Assembly (NCBI RefSeq): GCF_000935045.1
Contig: NZ_JYKS01000040.1
Span: 1-64,000, forward strand
From: Pseudomonas sp. 10-1B
Lineage (GTDB): Bacteria; Pseudomonadota; Gammaproteobacteria; Pseudomonadales; Pseudomonadaceae
Length of the DNA: 64,000 bases
Reading direction: 5' to 3'
Within the stretch, counting starts at the first letter, position 1. The number at the start of each line of letters is the position of its first letter. The notes beneath the pieces are model-generated. The model was not told where the DNA came from. It saw nothing but the letters and a program-made list of their open reading frames with translations, and made no database searches. The position numbers were made by a program, and so were the translations under genes. Shown piece by piece: positions 34,704-43,147 of the stretch.

Positions 34704-34733
34704 GGGCCTGCTAAATCAGTTGCTTATGTGTTC

Positions 34734-35855
34734 TCAGCCAACTATCCCGGGCTCGAACGGAATGCTCTGCACCACTTCCAGCTCATACCCCGCCAGGCCC
34801 GCATACTTCAGCGGTGGCCCCAGGTGACGCAGCTTGCCCACGCCAAGGTCCTGCAGAATCTGCGCCCCGGTACCGACCTCTGAATACACCTTCGACTGCC
34901 CGCGTTGATAAGGCCGTACCGGCTGGGTCAGCTGCGGCACGCGTTCGAGCAGGGCCTGGGAGGATTCATGGTTGGCCAGGATCACCACCACGCCGGTGCC
35001 TTCCTCGGCCACCTTCTGCAGCGCCGCCCATAGCGTCCAGTTGGCCGGGCCGGCGTATTCGGCGCCCACCAGGTCGCGCAGCGGGTCGATCACATGCACC
35101 CGCACCAGGGTCGGCTGGTCGCGGCGGATGTCGCCCATGACCATGGCCATGTGCACGCCACCTTCGATGTGGTCTTCGTAAGTGACCAGGCGGAAGGTGC
35201 CATGCACGGTCGGCAGTTCGCGTTCGCCGATGCGCTTGATGGTGTGCTCGGTGCTCAGGCGGTAATGGATCAGGTCGGCGATGGTGCCGATCTTGATGCC
35301 ATGCCGGGCGGCGAACACTTCCAGGTCGGGGCGGCGGGCCATGCTGCCGTCATCGTTGAGCACTTCGACGATCACCGAGGCCGGGGTGAAGCCGGCCAGC
35401 CGCGCCAGGTCGCAGCCGGCTTCGGTGTGGCCGGCGCGGGTCAGCACGCCGCCTTCGCGGGCGCGCAGGGGGAAGATGTGGCCGGGTTGTACCAGGTCTT
35501 CGGGGCGGGCGTCGGGGGCCATGGCCGCGGCCACGGTGCGTGCCCGGTCGGCGGCGGAAATGCCAGTGGTGACGCCGGTGGCGGCCTCGATCGACACGGT
35601 GAACGCGGTGCTGAACACGCTGCCGTTGGCCGGTACCATCTGCTCCAGGCCCAGGCGTTGGCAGTGCTCGTCGGTCAGGGTCAGGCAGATCAGGCCGCGC
35701 GCTTCGCGGGCCATGAAGTTGATGGCCTGGGCGTCGCAACGCTCCGCGGCAATCAGCAGGTCGCCTTCGTTTTCCCGGTCCTCGTCATCCACCAGCAGGA
35801 CCATCTTGCCTTGCCGGTAGTCCTCGAGAAGTTCTTCGATGGTGTTGAAAGCCAT
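34734..35855 (-). CDS. ribBA: 3,4-dihydroxy-2-butanone-4-phosphate synthase with degenerate GTP cyclohydrolase II domain (RibBA paralogue)
   Basis: 373 residues. The N-terminal half (1-205) is an apparently active RibB domain: DDEDRENEGDLLIAAE (about 23-38) binds metal and ribulose-5-phosphate, and RAGHTEAGCDLARLAG (about 138-153) completes the site. The C-terminal half has the cyclohydrolase II length but not its zinc site: where the family has C-x10-C-x-C, this protein has VHVIDPLRDLVGAEYAG without cysteines. It should make the four-carbon riboflavin precursor only. The 77-base divergent gap before DUF1330 is too short for an FMN riboswitch and instead carries a palindromic operator, so flavin supply here is tied to another signal, perhaps to feed the flavoprotein SoxBA complex. 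Confidence 0.88.
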   Translation of the reverse strand: MAFNTIEELLEDYRQGKMVLLVDDEDRENEGDLLIAAERCDAQAINFMAREARGLICLTLTDEHCQRLGLEQMVPANGSVFSTAFTVSIEAATGVTTGISAADRARTVAAAMAPDARPEDLVQPGHIFPLRAREGGVLTRAGHTEAGCDLARLAGFTPASVIVEVLNDDGSMARRPDLEVFAARHGIKIGTIADLIHYRLSTEHTIKRIGERELPTVHGTFRLVTYEDHIEGGVHMAMVMGDIRRDQPTLVRVHVIDPLRDLVGAEYAGPANWTLWAALQKVAEEGTGVVVILANHESSQALLERVPQLTQPVRPYQRGQSKVYSEVGTGAQILQDLGVGKLRHLGPPLKYAGLAGYELEVVQSIPFEPGIVG

Positions 35856-35885
35856 GTTGCACGCTCACTGTGTCAGGGTGATTTT

Positions 35886-35897
35886 ATGGTATACCAT
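35886..35897. promoter_or_regulatory. Palindromic operator candidate
   Basis: atggtataccat is a perfect 12-base palindrome in the 77-base gap between the divergent ribBA and DUF1330 genes. Its form (TGGTATACCA core) is that of GntR/FadR-type regulator sites. A 10/12 match lies before the ABC importer operon. No regulator gene is adjacent. Confidence 0.6.
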
Positions 35898-35932
35898 CAT
35901 ACACAAATATCGCTGTGACAGGAGAGCAACGC

Positions 35933-36226
35933 ATGAAGGCCTATTGGATCGCCCATGTGGACGTGACCGACCCCGAGCAATACCAGCAGTACACCCAGCG
36001 CGCCCCGGCTGCCTTCAAGGCATTCGGCGGCCGCTTCCTGGCCCGTGGCGGGCGCAGCGAGGCAATGGAAGGGCGGCCTACCCCTCAGCGTAGCGTGGTG
36101 ATCGAGTTCGATTCGTATGAGCAGGCGGTGGCCTGTTATAGGTCGGCGCTGTATCAGGAGGCGTGCAGCCATCGCCAGGGAGTGGCGAAGGCAGAGGTGA
36201 TCATTGTCGAAGGGTTCGAGCCCTGA
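35933..36226 (+). CDS. DUF1330-family protein
   Basis: 97 residues from ATG 35933 (CAGGAGAG upstream). The sequence AYWIAHVDVTDPEQYQQYTQ...APAAFKAFGGRFLARGG...VVIEFDSYEQAVACYRS is the DUF1330 dimeric ferredoxin-like (ABM) fold, related to small monooxygenases and isomerases but of unknown activity. Divergent from the ribBA paralogue with a shared palindromic operator, so the two probably respond to the same signal. Confidence 0.9.
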   Translation: MKAYWIAHVDVTDPEQYQQYTQRAPAAFKAFGGRFLARGGRSEAMEGRPTPQRSVVIEFDSYEQAVACYRSALYQEACSHRQGVAKAEVIIVEGFEP

Positions 36227-36239
36227 GTTAACTGCTGAT

Positions 36240-36317
36240 GGCCTCTTCGCGGGCAAGCCCGCTCCTACAACGGTTGTGCGGTCGTTGTAGGAGCGGGTTT
36301 ACCCGCGAAGAGGCCGG
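36240..36317. repeat. Inverted REP pair
   Basis: ggcctcttcgcgggcaagcc and complement ggtttacccgcgaagaggcc with a central ctcctacaacg/cgttgtaggag stem. Lies between convergent DUF1330 and soxG and ends 10 bases from the soxG stop. Confidence 0.9.
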
Positions 36318-36326
36318 TGCAGGTGG

Positions 36327-36929
36327 CTACAGCAACTCATCCACCTCAACCCAGCCACCATCGAACTCACTCATGGCATCCAGCACCGCCTCCTGGAAGT
36401 ACGCCAGCGAAGCCCGATCGAACAGTAACTGCAACGCCGGCAATTCATCACGCCCGACATTCACCACGATCACATTGATCCGCGCCGCCGAGGTCTGGGC
36501 CACGGCACCGACCGGAAACGCCTGCGCCCGCAAATCCACCCCGCACAACTTGGCCATCACCGCGCTGCCATGCACCCCCGACAGCTGCAACCAGGCATGG
36601 CTGTCCTGACGCGGCAGCAGGTAATTGCGCTGGTCATCCAGCACCCACTCGGCCTCTGCGCCAGCCACCCGTGCACCGTCATCGGCCAGGCTGCCCAACA
36701 TCAGGTACTCGCTCTGCGACAACCGCACCACCCAGCCGCCGTCCTCCTGGCGCAGGGCCTGGTTGGGTAGCGACGGCAAGCGGTAGCCACGCGCCTGCAG
36801 ATAGGCGGCACTGTCGCCCCCACGAAACCCGACCCGAGCCAGATCGCTCAGGTCGGTCAACGCGCAGGTGTGCAACAACTCGGCCCGCGGGCTGCGTGGA
36901 ACAAAAGCTTCGGCTTGCAAAAGGGTCAT
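36327..36929 (-). CDS. soxG: Sarcosine oxidase-like gamma subunit (SoxG)
   Basis: 200 residues. Matches the gamma subunit family (LTDLSDLARVGFRGGDSAAYL near 25-45; a GcvT-like fold without folate site). It is the last gene of purU-folD-soxBDAG, three bases after soxA. In heterotetrameric sarcosine oxidase the gamma subunit is structural. Which N-methyl substrate this complex uses is unknown. Confidence 0.88.
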   Translation of the reverse strand: MTLLQAEAFVPRSPRAELLHTCALTDLSDLARVGFRGGDSAAYLQARGYRLPSLPNQALRQEDGGWVVRLSQSEYLMLGSLADDGARVAGAEAEWVLDDQRNYLLPRQDSHAWLQLSGVHGSAVMAKLCGVDLRAQAFPVGAVAQTSAARINVIVVNVGRDELPALQLLFDRASLAYFQEAVLDAMSEFDGGWVEVDELL

Positions 36930-36932
36930 GGC

Positions 36933-39836
36933 TCAGAGCTCCTGGCGCAGGTTGTCGGGATCGAAGAAGGGCAGTGGCACCACCTTGGCATTGACCATCA
37001 CGCCGCCCTCCACGCGGATCGGGATGCACATGCCAGGTGTGGCCTGGTGGGCGCCGGCGTAGGCCAGGCCGATGATCTGCCCCAGGGTTTGCGAGTACTC
37101 GCAGGAGGTGACGTTGCCGCTGATGTCCGGGCCGTCGAGCACCAGATGGCCCTCCAGCGGCTGCGGGCTGCCCTTGGGCAGGCTGAAGCCGACCAGCTTG
37201 CGCTTGAGCGGCTGCGCCTCGAGGATCTCGATCGAGCGCTTGCCGACGAAGAATGGCTTCTTGCGGCCAATGGCCCACTGCATGTCGATCTCTGCCGGGT
37301 GGGTCATGCCGTCGGTGTCCTGGCTGATGATCACATGGCCCTTTTCCAGGCGCAGCAAGCGCTGGGTCTCGACGCCGAAGGGGCGAATGCCCAGCCCCGC
37401 GCCAGCCTGCATCAGGGCGTCCCACAGGCGTTCGGCGTGCCGCGCCGGCACGTGGACTTCGTAGCCCAGTTCACCGACGAAGCCGACCCGCAAGATCCGC
37501 GCCGCAATGCCGGCCACCTTGCCCTGGCGTACGCCGAGGTAGGGGAAGGCTGCGGCCGACAGCTCGACATCGTCACACACCTTGGCCAGTACCTGGCGTG
37601 ATAGCGGCCCGGCCAGGTTGACCGCGGCCAAGGCGGCGGTGACGTTGGTGATATCCACGTCCAGGCGCCACTGCGCGTTCCACTTGAGCATCTGCTGGTA
37701 GATGCGATCTACACCGCTGGTGGTGGCGGTGACGTAGAAGTGCTGCTCGCCCAGGCGCGCGCAGACACCGTCGTCGATCACCACGCCATGTTCGTTGGTC
37801 ATCAGCGCATAGCGGGTGCGGCCGATGGCCAGCTTGGCGAAGCCGAAAGTGTACAGGCGCTCCAGCAGTTCGGCAGCATCGGGGCCGCGCACGTCCAGGC
37901 CGCCGAGGGTGGAAACGTCGATCAGGCCGACCTTCTCGCGTACATGGCGGGCTTCTTCCTGCATGCAACGCTCGCGCTCCCCAGGCTTGCCGTAATAGGC
38001 CGGGCGCTGCCAGATACCGGCAGGCATCATCTTCGCCCCGGCTTCCAGGTGGCGGCAGTGCATCGGCGTTTGCCGGTATGGGGTGAAGGCGCGTCCGGCA
38101 ATATGCGCCAGTTTTTCCGCCTGGAACGGTGGGCGGGCGGTGGTCACGCCAGTCTCGCCGATGCTGCGGCCAGTGGCCTGGGCCACCAGGCGCGCGGTGG
38201 GCAGCGCTGAATGACGGCCCTGGGACGGGCCCATGCCGACCGTGGAGAAGCGCTTGACCAGTTGCACGTCGCGGTAGCCGCTGCGGGTGGCATTGACGAT
38301 ATCGCGCACTTGCAGGTCTTCGTCGAAGTCGACGAAATCCTTGCCCTTGGGGTGGGGGAAGATCGGCCAGGGGAAGTTGACCTTGGCCTCGGCGCTGAAC
38401 CGCGACGGCGCAGGCGCCGGCAAGCCCAGCGCGGCCAAAGCCTCGGCGGCGCCACGGCTGGCGTCGGCCAGTACGTTGTCCAGGCGGTGGCGACCGTTCA
38501 CCGAGCCGGCGATGTCCAGCCCGGCCGGCAAGTGGCTGATGGCGAATTCGTCGCGGTTGCCGTCGTAGGCCAGCTTGCCGCCGGCCTGGCACAGCAACTG
38601 GTACACCGGCATGTAGCCGGCCGACATGCACAGCAGGTCGCAGGCCAGGCGCAGGCCATGCGGGCCGACCTTGCCCTGGCCGGTGATCGGGCGAATGTCC
38701 ACGCCACTCACATGGCGCAGGCCCGCTTCGTGCAGCGCCTCGTACACGGTGCTGCCCAGGTGCACGGGGATATCGCGGCGCTGCAGTTCGGCGGCCAGCG
38801 CGGCATCGGCCGGCGCGGCGCGCATGTCGACCAGCGCGGCGACGGCAACACCTTGCTCCTGCAGGTCGAGGGCGGCCAGGTAGCCGTCGTCGTGGCCAGT
38901 GAGGATCACCGCGCGCTGGCCAGGCTTGACCGCGTACAGCTTCATCAGCCGTTGCGCGGCACTGGTCAGCATCACCCCGGGCAGGTCGTTGTTGCGGAAC
39001 ACCACCGGTTGGTCGAACGAACCGGCTGCCACCAGGCAACGGGTGGCGCGTACCTTGTACAGGCGCTTGTGCTGGATCACCGGCAGGTAGTTGTCGGTGA
39101 ACCAGCCGTTGCAGGTGGCCTCGCACAGCACCTGGATGTTCGGGTGGCCCTCGACAGCAGCCTGCAGCTCTTGGCGCAGGCTGGCGGCACGGGTGCCGGC
39201 GATGTCGAAGCGGGCGTAGGTCAGCGAGCCGCCGAGCACCGGCTGTTGTTCGACCAGCAACACCTTGGCCCCGGCATTGGCCACGTCCAGCGCGGCGCGC
39301 AGGCCGGCCGGGCCGGCACCGATGATCGCCACATCGACAAACAAGTAGGCCTTGTCGTAGTACTGCGGCTTGAAGCCGAGGTCGAGCACGCCCAGGCCGG
39401 CCTTCTTGCGGATCAGCGGCTCCCAGACCTTCCACATGCCCTTGGGCTTGTAGAACGAGCGGTAGTAGAAGCCTACCGGCATGAAGCGTGAGAACTTGCC
39501 CAGGTAGGCGTCGCGGTCGTGCTCCAGGCTGCCGTTGAAATTCTGTCCTGCGACCACCTGGCCGTCGCGGGCCGCCTCCAGGTCGGCCAGCACGTTGGGC
39601 TCGTCGGGCAGTTGCACCAGGGTGTTGGCATCTTGCCCGGCCAGGCTCAGCGGGCCACGCGGGCGGTGGTATTTGAACGAGCGCGACAGCAGCCAGCGGC
39701 CATTGCCGAGCAGGGCGCTGGCGATGCTGTCACCGGCAAAACCCTGGCAGGGCTGGCCGTCGAATTCGAAACGCAAGGGCCGCTCGCGGTCGATCAGCAG
39801 GCCCATCGGGGCGGGGAGGCGCGTGTGGCTGTTCAT
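36933..39836 (-). CDS. soxA: Sarcosine oxidase-like alpha subunit (SoxA)
   Basis: 967 residues, family length about 960-1005. N-terminal 2Fe-2S-like fold region without cluster (LRFEFDGQPCQGFAGDSIAS), then an NAD(P)/FAD-type Rossmann motif (VAIIGAGPAGLRAAL, near 168-182), a cyanide-insensitive oxidase-like middle, and a C-terminal GcvT/folate-binding domain (from about 590; RREGVGLIDVSTLGG-type start is seen as VREKVGLIDVSTLGGLDVRG). The folate domain captures the methyl carbon as 5,10-methylene-tetrahydrofolate. Start overlaps the soxD stop by 4 bases. Confidence 0.93.
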   Translation of the reverse strand: MNSHTRLPAPMGLLIDRERPLRFEFDGQPCQGFAGDSIASALLGNGRWLLSRSFKYHRPRGPLSLAGQDANTLVQLPDEPNVLADLEAARDGQVVAGQNFNGSLEHDRDAYLGKFSRFMPVGFYYRSFYKPKGMWKVWEPLIRKKAGLGVLDLGFKPQYYDKAYLFVDVAIIGAGPAGLRAALDVANAGAKVLLVEQQPVLGGSLTYARFDIAGTRAASLRQELQAAVEGHPNIQVLCEATCNGWFTDNYLPVIQHKRLYKVRATRCLVAAGSFDQPVVFRNNDLPGVMLTSAAQRLMKLYAVKPGQRAVILTGHDDGYLAALDLQEQGVAVAALVDMRAAPADAALAAELQRRDIPVHLGSTVYEALHEAGLRHVSGVDIRPITGQGKVGPHGLRLACDLLCMSAGYMPVYQLLCQAGGKLAYDGNRDEFAISHLPAGLDIAGSVNGRHRLDNVLADASRGAAEALAALGLPAPAPSRFSAEAKVNFPWPIFPHPKGKDFVDFDEDLQVRDIVNATRSGYRDVQLVKRFSTVGMGPSQGRHSALPTARLVAQATGRSIGETGVTTARPPFQAEKLAHIAGRAFTPYRQTPMHCRHLEAGAKMMPAGIWQRPAYYGKPGERERCMQEEARHVREKVGLIDVSTLGGLDVRGPDAAELLERLYTFGFAKLAIGRTRYALMTNEHGVVIDDGVCARLGEQHFYVTATTSGVDRIYQQMLKWNAQWRLDVDITNVTAALAAVNLAGPLSRQVLAKVCDDVELSAAAFPYLGVRQGKVAGIAARILRVGFVGELGYEVHVPARHAERLWDALMQAGAGLGIRPFGVETQRLLRLEKGHVIISQDTDGMTHPAEIDMQWAIGRKKPFFVGKRSIEILEAQPLKRKLVGFSLPKGSPQPLEGHLVLDGPDISGNVTSCEYSQTLGQIIGLAYAGAHQATPGMCIPIRVEGGVMVNAKVVPLPFFDPDNLRQEL

Positions 39837-40138
39837 CCGGCAATCTCCGGTGTGGCGGTCTGGGCAAAGTCGACGCGGCGGTCGAACAGCGCTTTAGGGT
39901 CGAAAGTGCGGAGCACCAGGTCGCTCACGGTGTGGCGCTCGGCCAGGAACCAGTAGCTGGAGGCGTTGTGCAGCCACCACTCGAGTACCACCCCGGCCAG
40001 GTTGTCGCTGTTGAACACATAGTCGGCCCACTCGGCGTCGCTGCAGCTGGCCGGGTCGGGCATGTGCTTGCATTCGCCGCCGTAGGTGAACTCGCTGATG
40101 TTGCGCGGGCCATTCAAGGGGCAAGTCAGGATCTTCAT
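39833..40138 (-). CDS. soxD: Sarcosine oxidase-like delta subunit (SoxD), variant zinc motif
   Basis: 101 residues. The start ILTCPLNGPRNISEFTYGGE is the SoxD pattern, but the usual CPxCG zinc motif is CPLNG here: the second cysteine is Asn. A compensating Cys-Lys-His (ECKHM) and a further Cys (ASCSD) occur within 15 residues, and WWLHNASSYWFLAERHT carries the later conserved part. The subunit stabilises the complex. It lies 11 bases after soxB. The motif change suggests a diverged subfamily and perhaps a substrate other than sarcosine. Confidence 0.88.
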   Translation of the reverse strand: MKILTCPLNGPRNISEFTYGGECKHMPDPASCSDAEWADYVFNSDNLAGVVLEWWLHNASSYWFLAERHTVSDLVLRTFDPKALFDRRVDFAQTATPEIAG

Positions 40139-40149
40139 CGTGCGTTCCT

Positions 40150-41391
40150 CTAGTGGCTGGCCGCGGTGGCGCCCATTTCGTTGACTTGCTGGAAGCGGCT
40201 GAAGCGCTCCAGGGCGAAGGGCGCGATCATGGCCGGCACCTTGCCGCCGCTGGCGACCAGCTCGGCCATGCTCTTGCCGCAGATCGGCGTGGCCTTGAAG
40301 CCCCAGGTGCCCCAGCCAGCGTCCAGGTAGTAGTTGTCGACCGGCGACAGGCCCAAGATCGGGCTGTAGTCCGGGGTCATGTCGGTGATCCCGGCCCACT
40401 GGCGCATCAGCTTGGCGTTGGCCATGAACGGGAACATCTCGATGGCGTGGGCCAGCAGGCTTTCCTTGAGGTCGAGGGTGGAGCGGGTGTTGTACAGCGG
40501 GTAGGGGTCGGAGCCGCCGCCGAAGACGATCTCGCCGCGGCTGGTCTGCTGCACGTAGCAGTGCAGCGCCGACGAGCTGACCAGCGGATCGAGAAACGGC
40601 TTGAACGGCTGGGTGACCATGGCCTGCAGCGGGTAGGTGTGGATTGGCGCGCGAATGCCGGCCTTGGCCATCAGTAGCGAGCTGGCACCGGCCACCGCCT
40701 GGACCACGCAGCCGCACTGCACGGTGCCACGGTTGGTCTGCACCGCTTCAATGCGGCCATTGCGGATCAGCAGGTCCTGCACTTCGGTCAGTTGGTGGAT
40801 TTCCACGCCGCGCTTGGCGGCCTGTTTGGCATAGCCCCAGGCCACGGCATCATGGCGCGCGGTGGCGCCGTCGATATGCCACAGCCCGGCCAGCACCGGC
40901 AGGTGACCGGGGTCGAGGTTCAGGCTGGGTACCAGCTCGCGGATCTGTTGGCGGTCGATCATCTCGGTGCGCCCGCCGAAGTGCTTGTTGACCTCGGCGC
41001 GCTGGCGGAAGGCGCGCACGGTGGCGTCGGTGTGCGCCAGGGTGAGCTGGCCGCGCTCGGAATACATGATGTTGAAGTCGAACTCGTTCGACAGGTTCTG
41101 GAACATGCGCACTGATTCGGCGTAGAAGCGCACCCCTTCGCTGGTGAGGTAGTTGGAGCGGATCACCGCCGTGTTGCGCGCGGTGTTGCCGCCGCCCAGG
41201 TAGGCCTTTTCCAGCACCGCGACATTGGTCACGCCGTGGTATTTGGCCAGGTAGTAGGCGATGGCCAGGCCGTGGCCGCCACCGCCGATGATCACCACGT
41301 CATAGCGTGGCTTGAGGTCGCACGGCGGCGGCAGGTCGACCTCCACCGGGTAGTCGGCGCTCAGGCCGTATTTCAGCAGGGCGAAAGGCAT
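40150..41391 (-). CDS. soxB: Sarcosine oxidase-like beta subunit (SoxB)
   Basis: 413 residues. DAO-type FAD-binding motif (DVVIIGGGGHGLAIAYYLAK, about 31-50) and the family segment GGGNTARNTAVIRSNYL near 67-83 are intact, as is the C-terminal WGTWGFKATPICGKSMAEL. This subunit holds the substrate site and noncovalent FAD with the covalent FMN at the alpha/beta interface. Start lies 19 bases inside the end of folD. Confidence 0.93.
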   Translation of the reverse strand: MPFALLKYGLSADYPVEVDLPPPCDLKPRYDVVIIGGGGHGLAIAYYLAKYHGVTNVAVLEKAYLGGGNTARNTAVIRSNYLTSEGVRFYAESVRMFQNLSNEFDFNIMYSERGQLTLAHTDATVRAFRQRAEVNKHFGGRTEMIDRQQIRELVPSLNLDPGHLPVLAGLWHIDGATARHDAVAWGYAKQAAKRGVEIHQLTEVQDLLIRNGRIEAVQTNRGTVQCGCVVQAVAGASSLLMAKAGIRAPIHTYPLQAMVTQPFKPFLDPLVSSSALHCYVQQTSRGEIVFGGGSDPYPLYNTRSTLDLKESLLAHAIEMFPFMANAKLMRQWAGITDMTPDYSPILGLSPVDNYYLDAGWGTWGFKATPICGKSMAELVASGGKVPAMIAPFALERFSRFQQVNEMGATAASH

Positions 41392-42284
41392 GCGGTGCGC
41401 TCCTGGTGGGCGGCCTGTTGCTGCAGGTCGAGGGCGAGCAGAGTGTTTTTCATCAGGTAGGCGATGGTCATCGGGCCGACGCCGCCGGGCACCGGGGTGA
41501 TGCCGGCCACCTGGGGCAGCGCGGCGGCGAAGTCGACGTCGCCGACCAGGCAGCTGTGGCCACCTTCATCGATGCGGTTGATGCCGACGTCGATCACCAC
41601 TGCGCCGGGTTTGAGCCAATCGGCACCGATCAGCCGTGGTTTACCCACTGCAGCTACCAGGATGTCGGCCTGGCGGCACAATGCCGGCAAGTCCTGGCTG
41701 CGTGAGTGCACCACGGTCACCGTACAGTCGGCTTGCAGCAGCAGGGCGGCCATGGGCTTGCCGACGATGTTCGAGCGGCCGACCACTACGGCGTGCTTGC
41801 CGCGCAGCTCGCCACAGGCATCACGCAGCAGGCGCATGCAGCCGCTGGGCGTGCATGGGGTGAGCACGTCGCGGCCCTGGGCCAGGCCGCCGACGTTCTC
41901 GCTGTGGAAACCGTCCACGTCCTTGAGCGGGCTGATGGCTTGCAGCACGCGGTGTTCATCGATGTGCGCTGGCAAGGGCAGTTGCACGAGGATGCCGTTC
42001 ACCTGCGAGTCGCGGTTGAGGCGGTCGATCAGGGTCAGCAGTTCGGCCTGGGTGGTGTCGGCGGCCAGGCGATGTTCCAGCGAGCGGATGCCCACTTCTT
42101 CGGCGCGCAGCACTTTGTTGCGCACATATACCTGGCTGGCGGCATCGGTGCCCACCAGCACCACGGCCAGGCCCGGCTGCAAGCCGCCCTGGCGCAGGGT
42201 CTGGACCTGTTCGCGGACCTCGGCCAGCACCCGCGCCGCGGTGGCTTTGCCGTCGATCAGCTTGACGCTGGGAATGGCGTTCAT
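41373..42284 (-). CDS. folD: Methylene-tetrahydrofolate dehydrogenase/cyclohydrolase FolD
   Basis: 303 residues (housekeeping FolD is about 284-290). Motifs LVGTDAASQVYVRNK (catalytic Lys in Y-V-R-N-K), ILVQLPLPAHID, DVDGFHSENVGGL and TPVPGGVGPMTIAYLM are intact. It would oxidise the methylene-tetrahydrofolate made by SoxBDAG to 10-formyl-tetrahydrofolate. The start overlaps the purU stop by 4 bases. A tail of about 15 residues (HQERTACLSPC) overlaps soxB and is unusual. Since it is in a catabolic operon it is likely a second copy. Confidence 0.93.
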   Translation of the reverse strand: MNAIPSVKLIDGKATAARVLAEVREQVQTLRQGGLQPGLAVVLVGTDAASQVYVRNKVLRAEEVGIRSLEHRLAADTTQAELLTLIDRLNRDSQVNGILVQLPLPAHIDEHRVLQAISPLKDVDGFHSENVGGLAQGRDVLTPCTPSGCMRLLRDACGELRGKHAVVVGRSNIVGKPMAALLLQADCTVTVVHSRSQDLPALCRQADILVAAVGKPRLIGADWLKPGAVVIDVGINRIDEGGHSCLVGDVDFAAALPQVAGITPVPGGVGPMTIAYLMKNTLLALDLQQQAAHQERTACLSPC

Positions 42285-43147
42285 TTGAAGATCACCGTGC
42301 GGTCGTGGTTGAGGAACACCCGGTGCTCCAGGTGGTACTTCACGGCGCGGGACAGGGCGATGGTTTCGGTGTCACGGCCGATGGCCACCAGGTCATCCGG
42401 TGCGTAGGCGTGGTCCACGCGCTGCACTTCCTGCTCGATGATCGGGCCTTCGTCGAGGTCGCTGGTCACGTAGTGGGCGGTAGCTCCGATCAGCTTCACG
42501 CCGCGCTGGTAGGCCTGGTGGTAGGGTTTGGCGCCTTTGAAGCCGGGCAGGAACGAGTGGTGGATATTGATTGCCCGGCCCGACAGCTGGCGGCACAGGT
42601 CGTCGGAGAGGATCTGCATGTAGCGCGCCAGCACCACCAGTTCGGTGCCGGTGTCCTCGACGATGCGCAGCAGCGCGGCTTCCTGTTCGGCCTTGGTGTC
42701 CTTGCCGACCGGCAGGTAGACGAAGCGGATGCCCTGGCGCTCGGCCATGGGACGCAGGTCGAGGTGGTTGGAAACCACGGCGGTGATCTGCATCTCCAAC
42801 TCGCCCTTGGCATGGCGGTACAGCAGGTCGGCCAGGCAGTGGTCGAACTTGCTCACCATCAGCAGTACGCGCATCGGGCGGGCGCTGCTGTGCAGGCTCC
42901 ACTGCATGTCGAAGCGCTGGGCCACATCGGCAAAGCCAGCCTCCAGCTGTGGCGTGTCGCCTTGGGTACCGGTGTTGTAGCGAAACACCGCGCGCATGAA
43001 GAAGCGCCCGTTGTCCTCGTCGTCGAACTGCGCCATCTCGCTGATGTAGCAACCGTGCTCGGCCAGGTAGGTGGTCACCGCGGCGACGATGCCGGACACG
43101 GCCGGGCAACTGACGCGCAGGATGAAGTGATCGGGAGCGGGGTGCAT
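42281..43147 (-). CDS. purU: Formyltetrahydrofolate deformylase PurU
   Basis: 288 residues from ATG 43147. N-terminal ACT domain (FILRVSCPAVSGIVAAVTTYL) and C-terminal formyltransferase-fold domain with the active-site region NIHHSFLPGFKGAKPYHQAY and the catalytic Asp in TSDLDEGPII. Releases formate from 10-formyl-tetrahydrofolate and regenerates folate. As first gene of purU-folD-soxBDAG it completes the route from an N-methyl group to formate. Confidence 0.93.
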   Translation of the reverse strand: MHPAPDHFILRVSCPAVSGIVAAVTTYLAEHGCYISEMAQFDDEDNGRFFMRAVFRYNTGTQGDTPQLEAGFADVAQRFDMQWSLHSSARPMRVLLMVSKFDHCLADLLYRHAKGELEMQITAVVSNHLDLRPMAERQGIRFVYLPVGKDTKAEQEAALLRIVEDTGTELVVLARYMQILSDDLCRQLSGRAINIHHSFLPGFKGAKPYHQAYQRGVKLIGATAHYVTSDLDEGPIIEQEVQRVDHAYAPDDLVAIGRDTETIALSRAVKYHLEHRVFLNHDRTVIFK

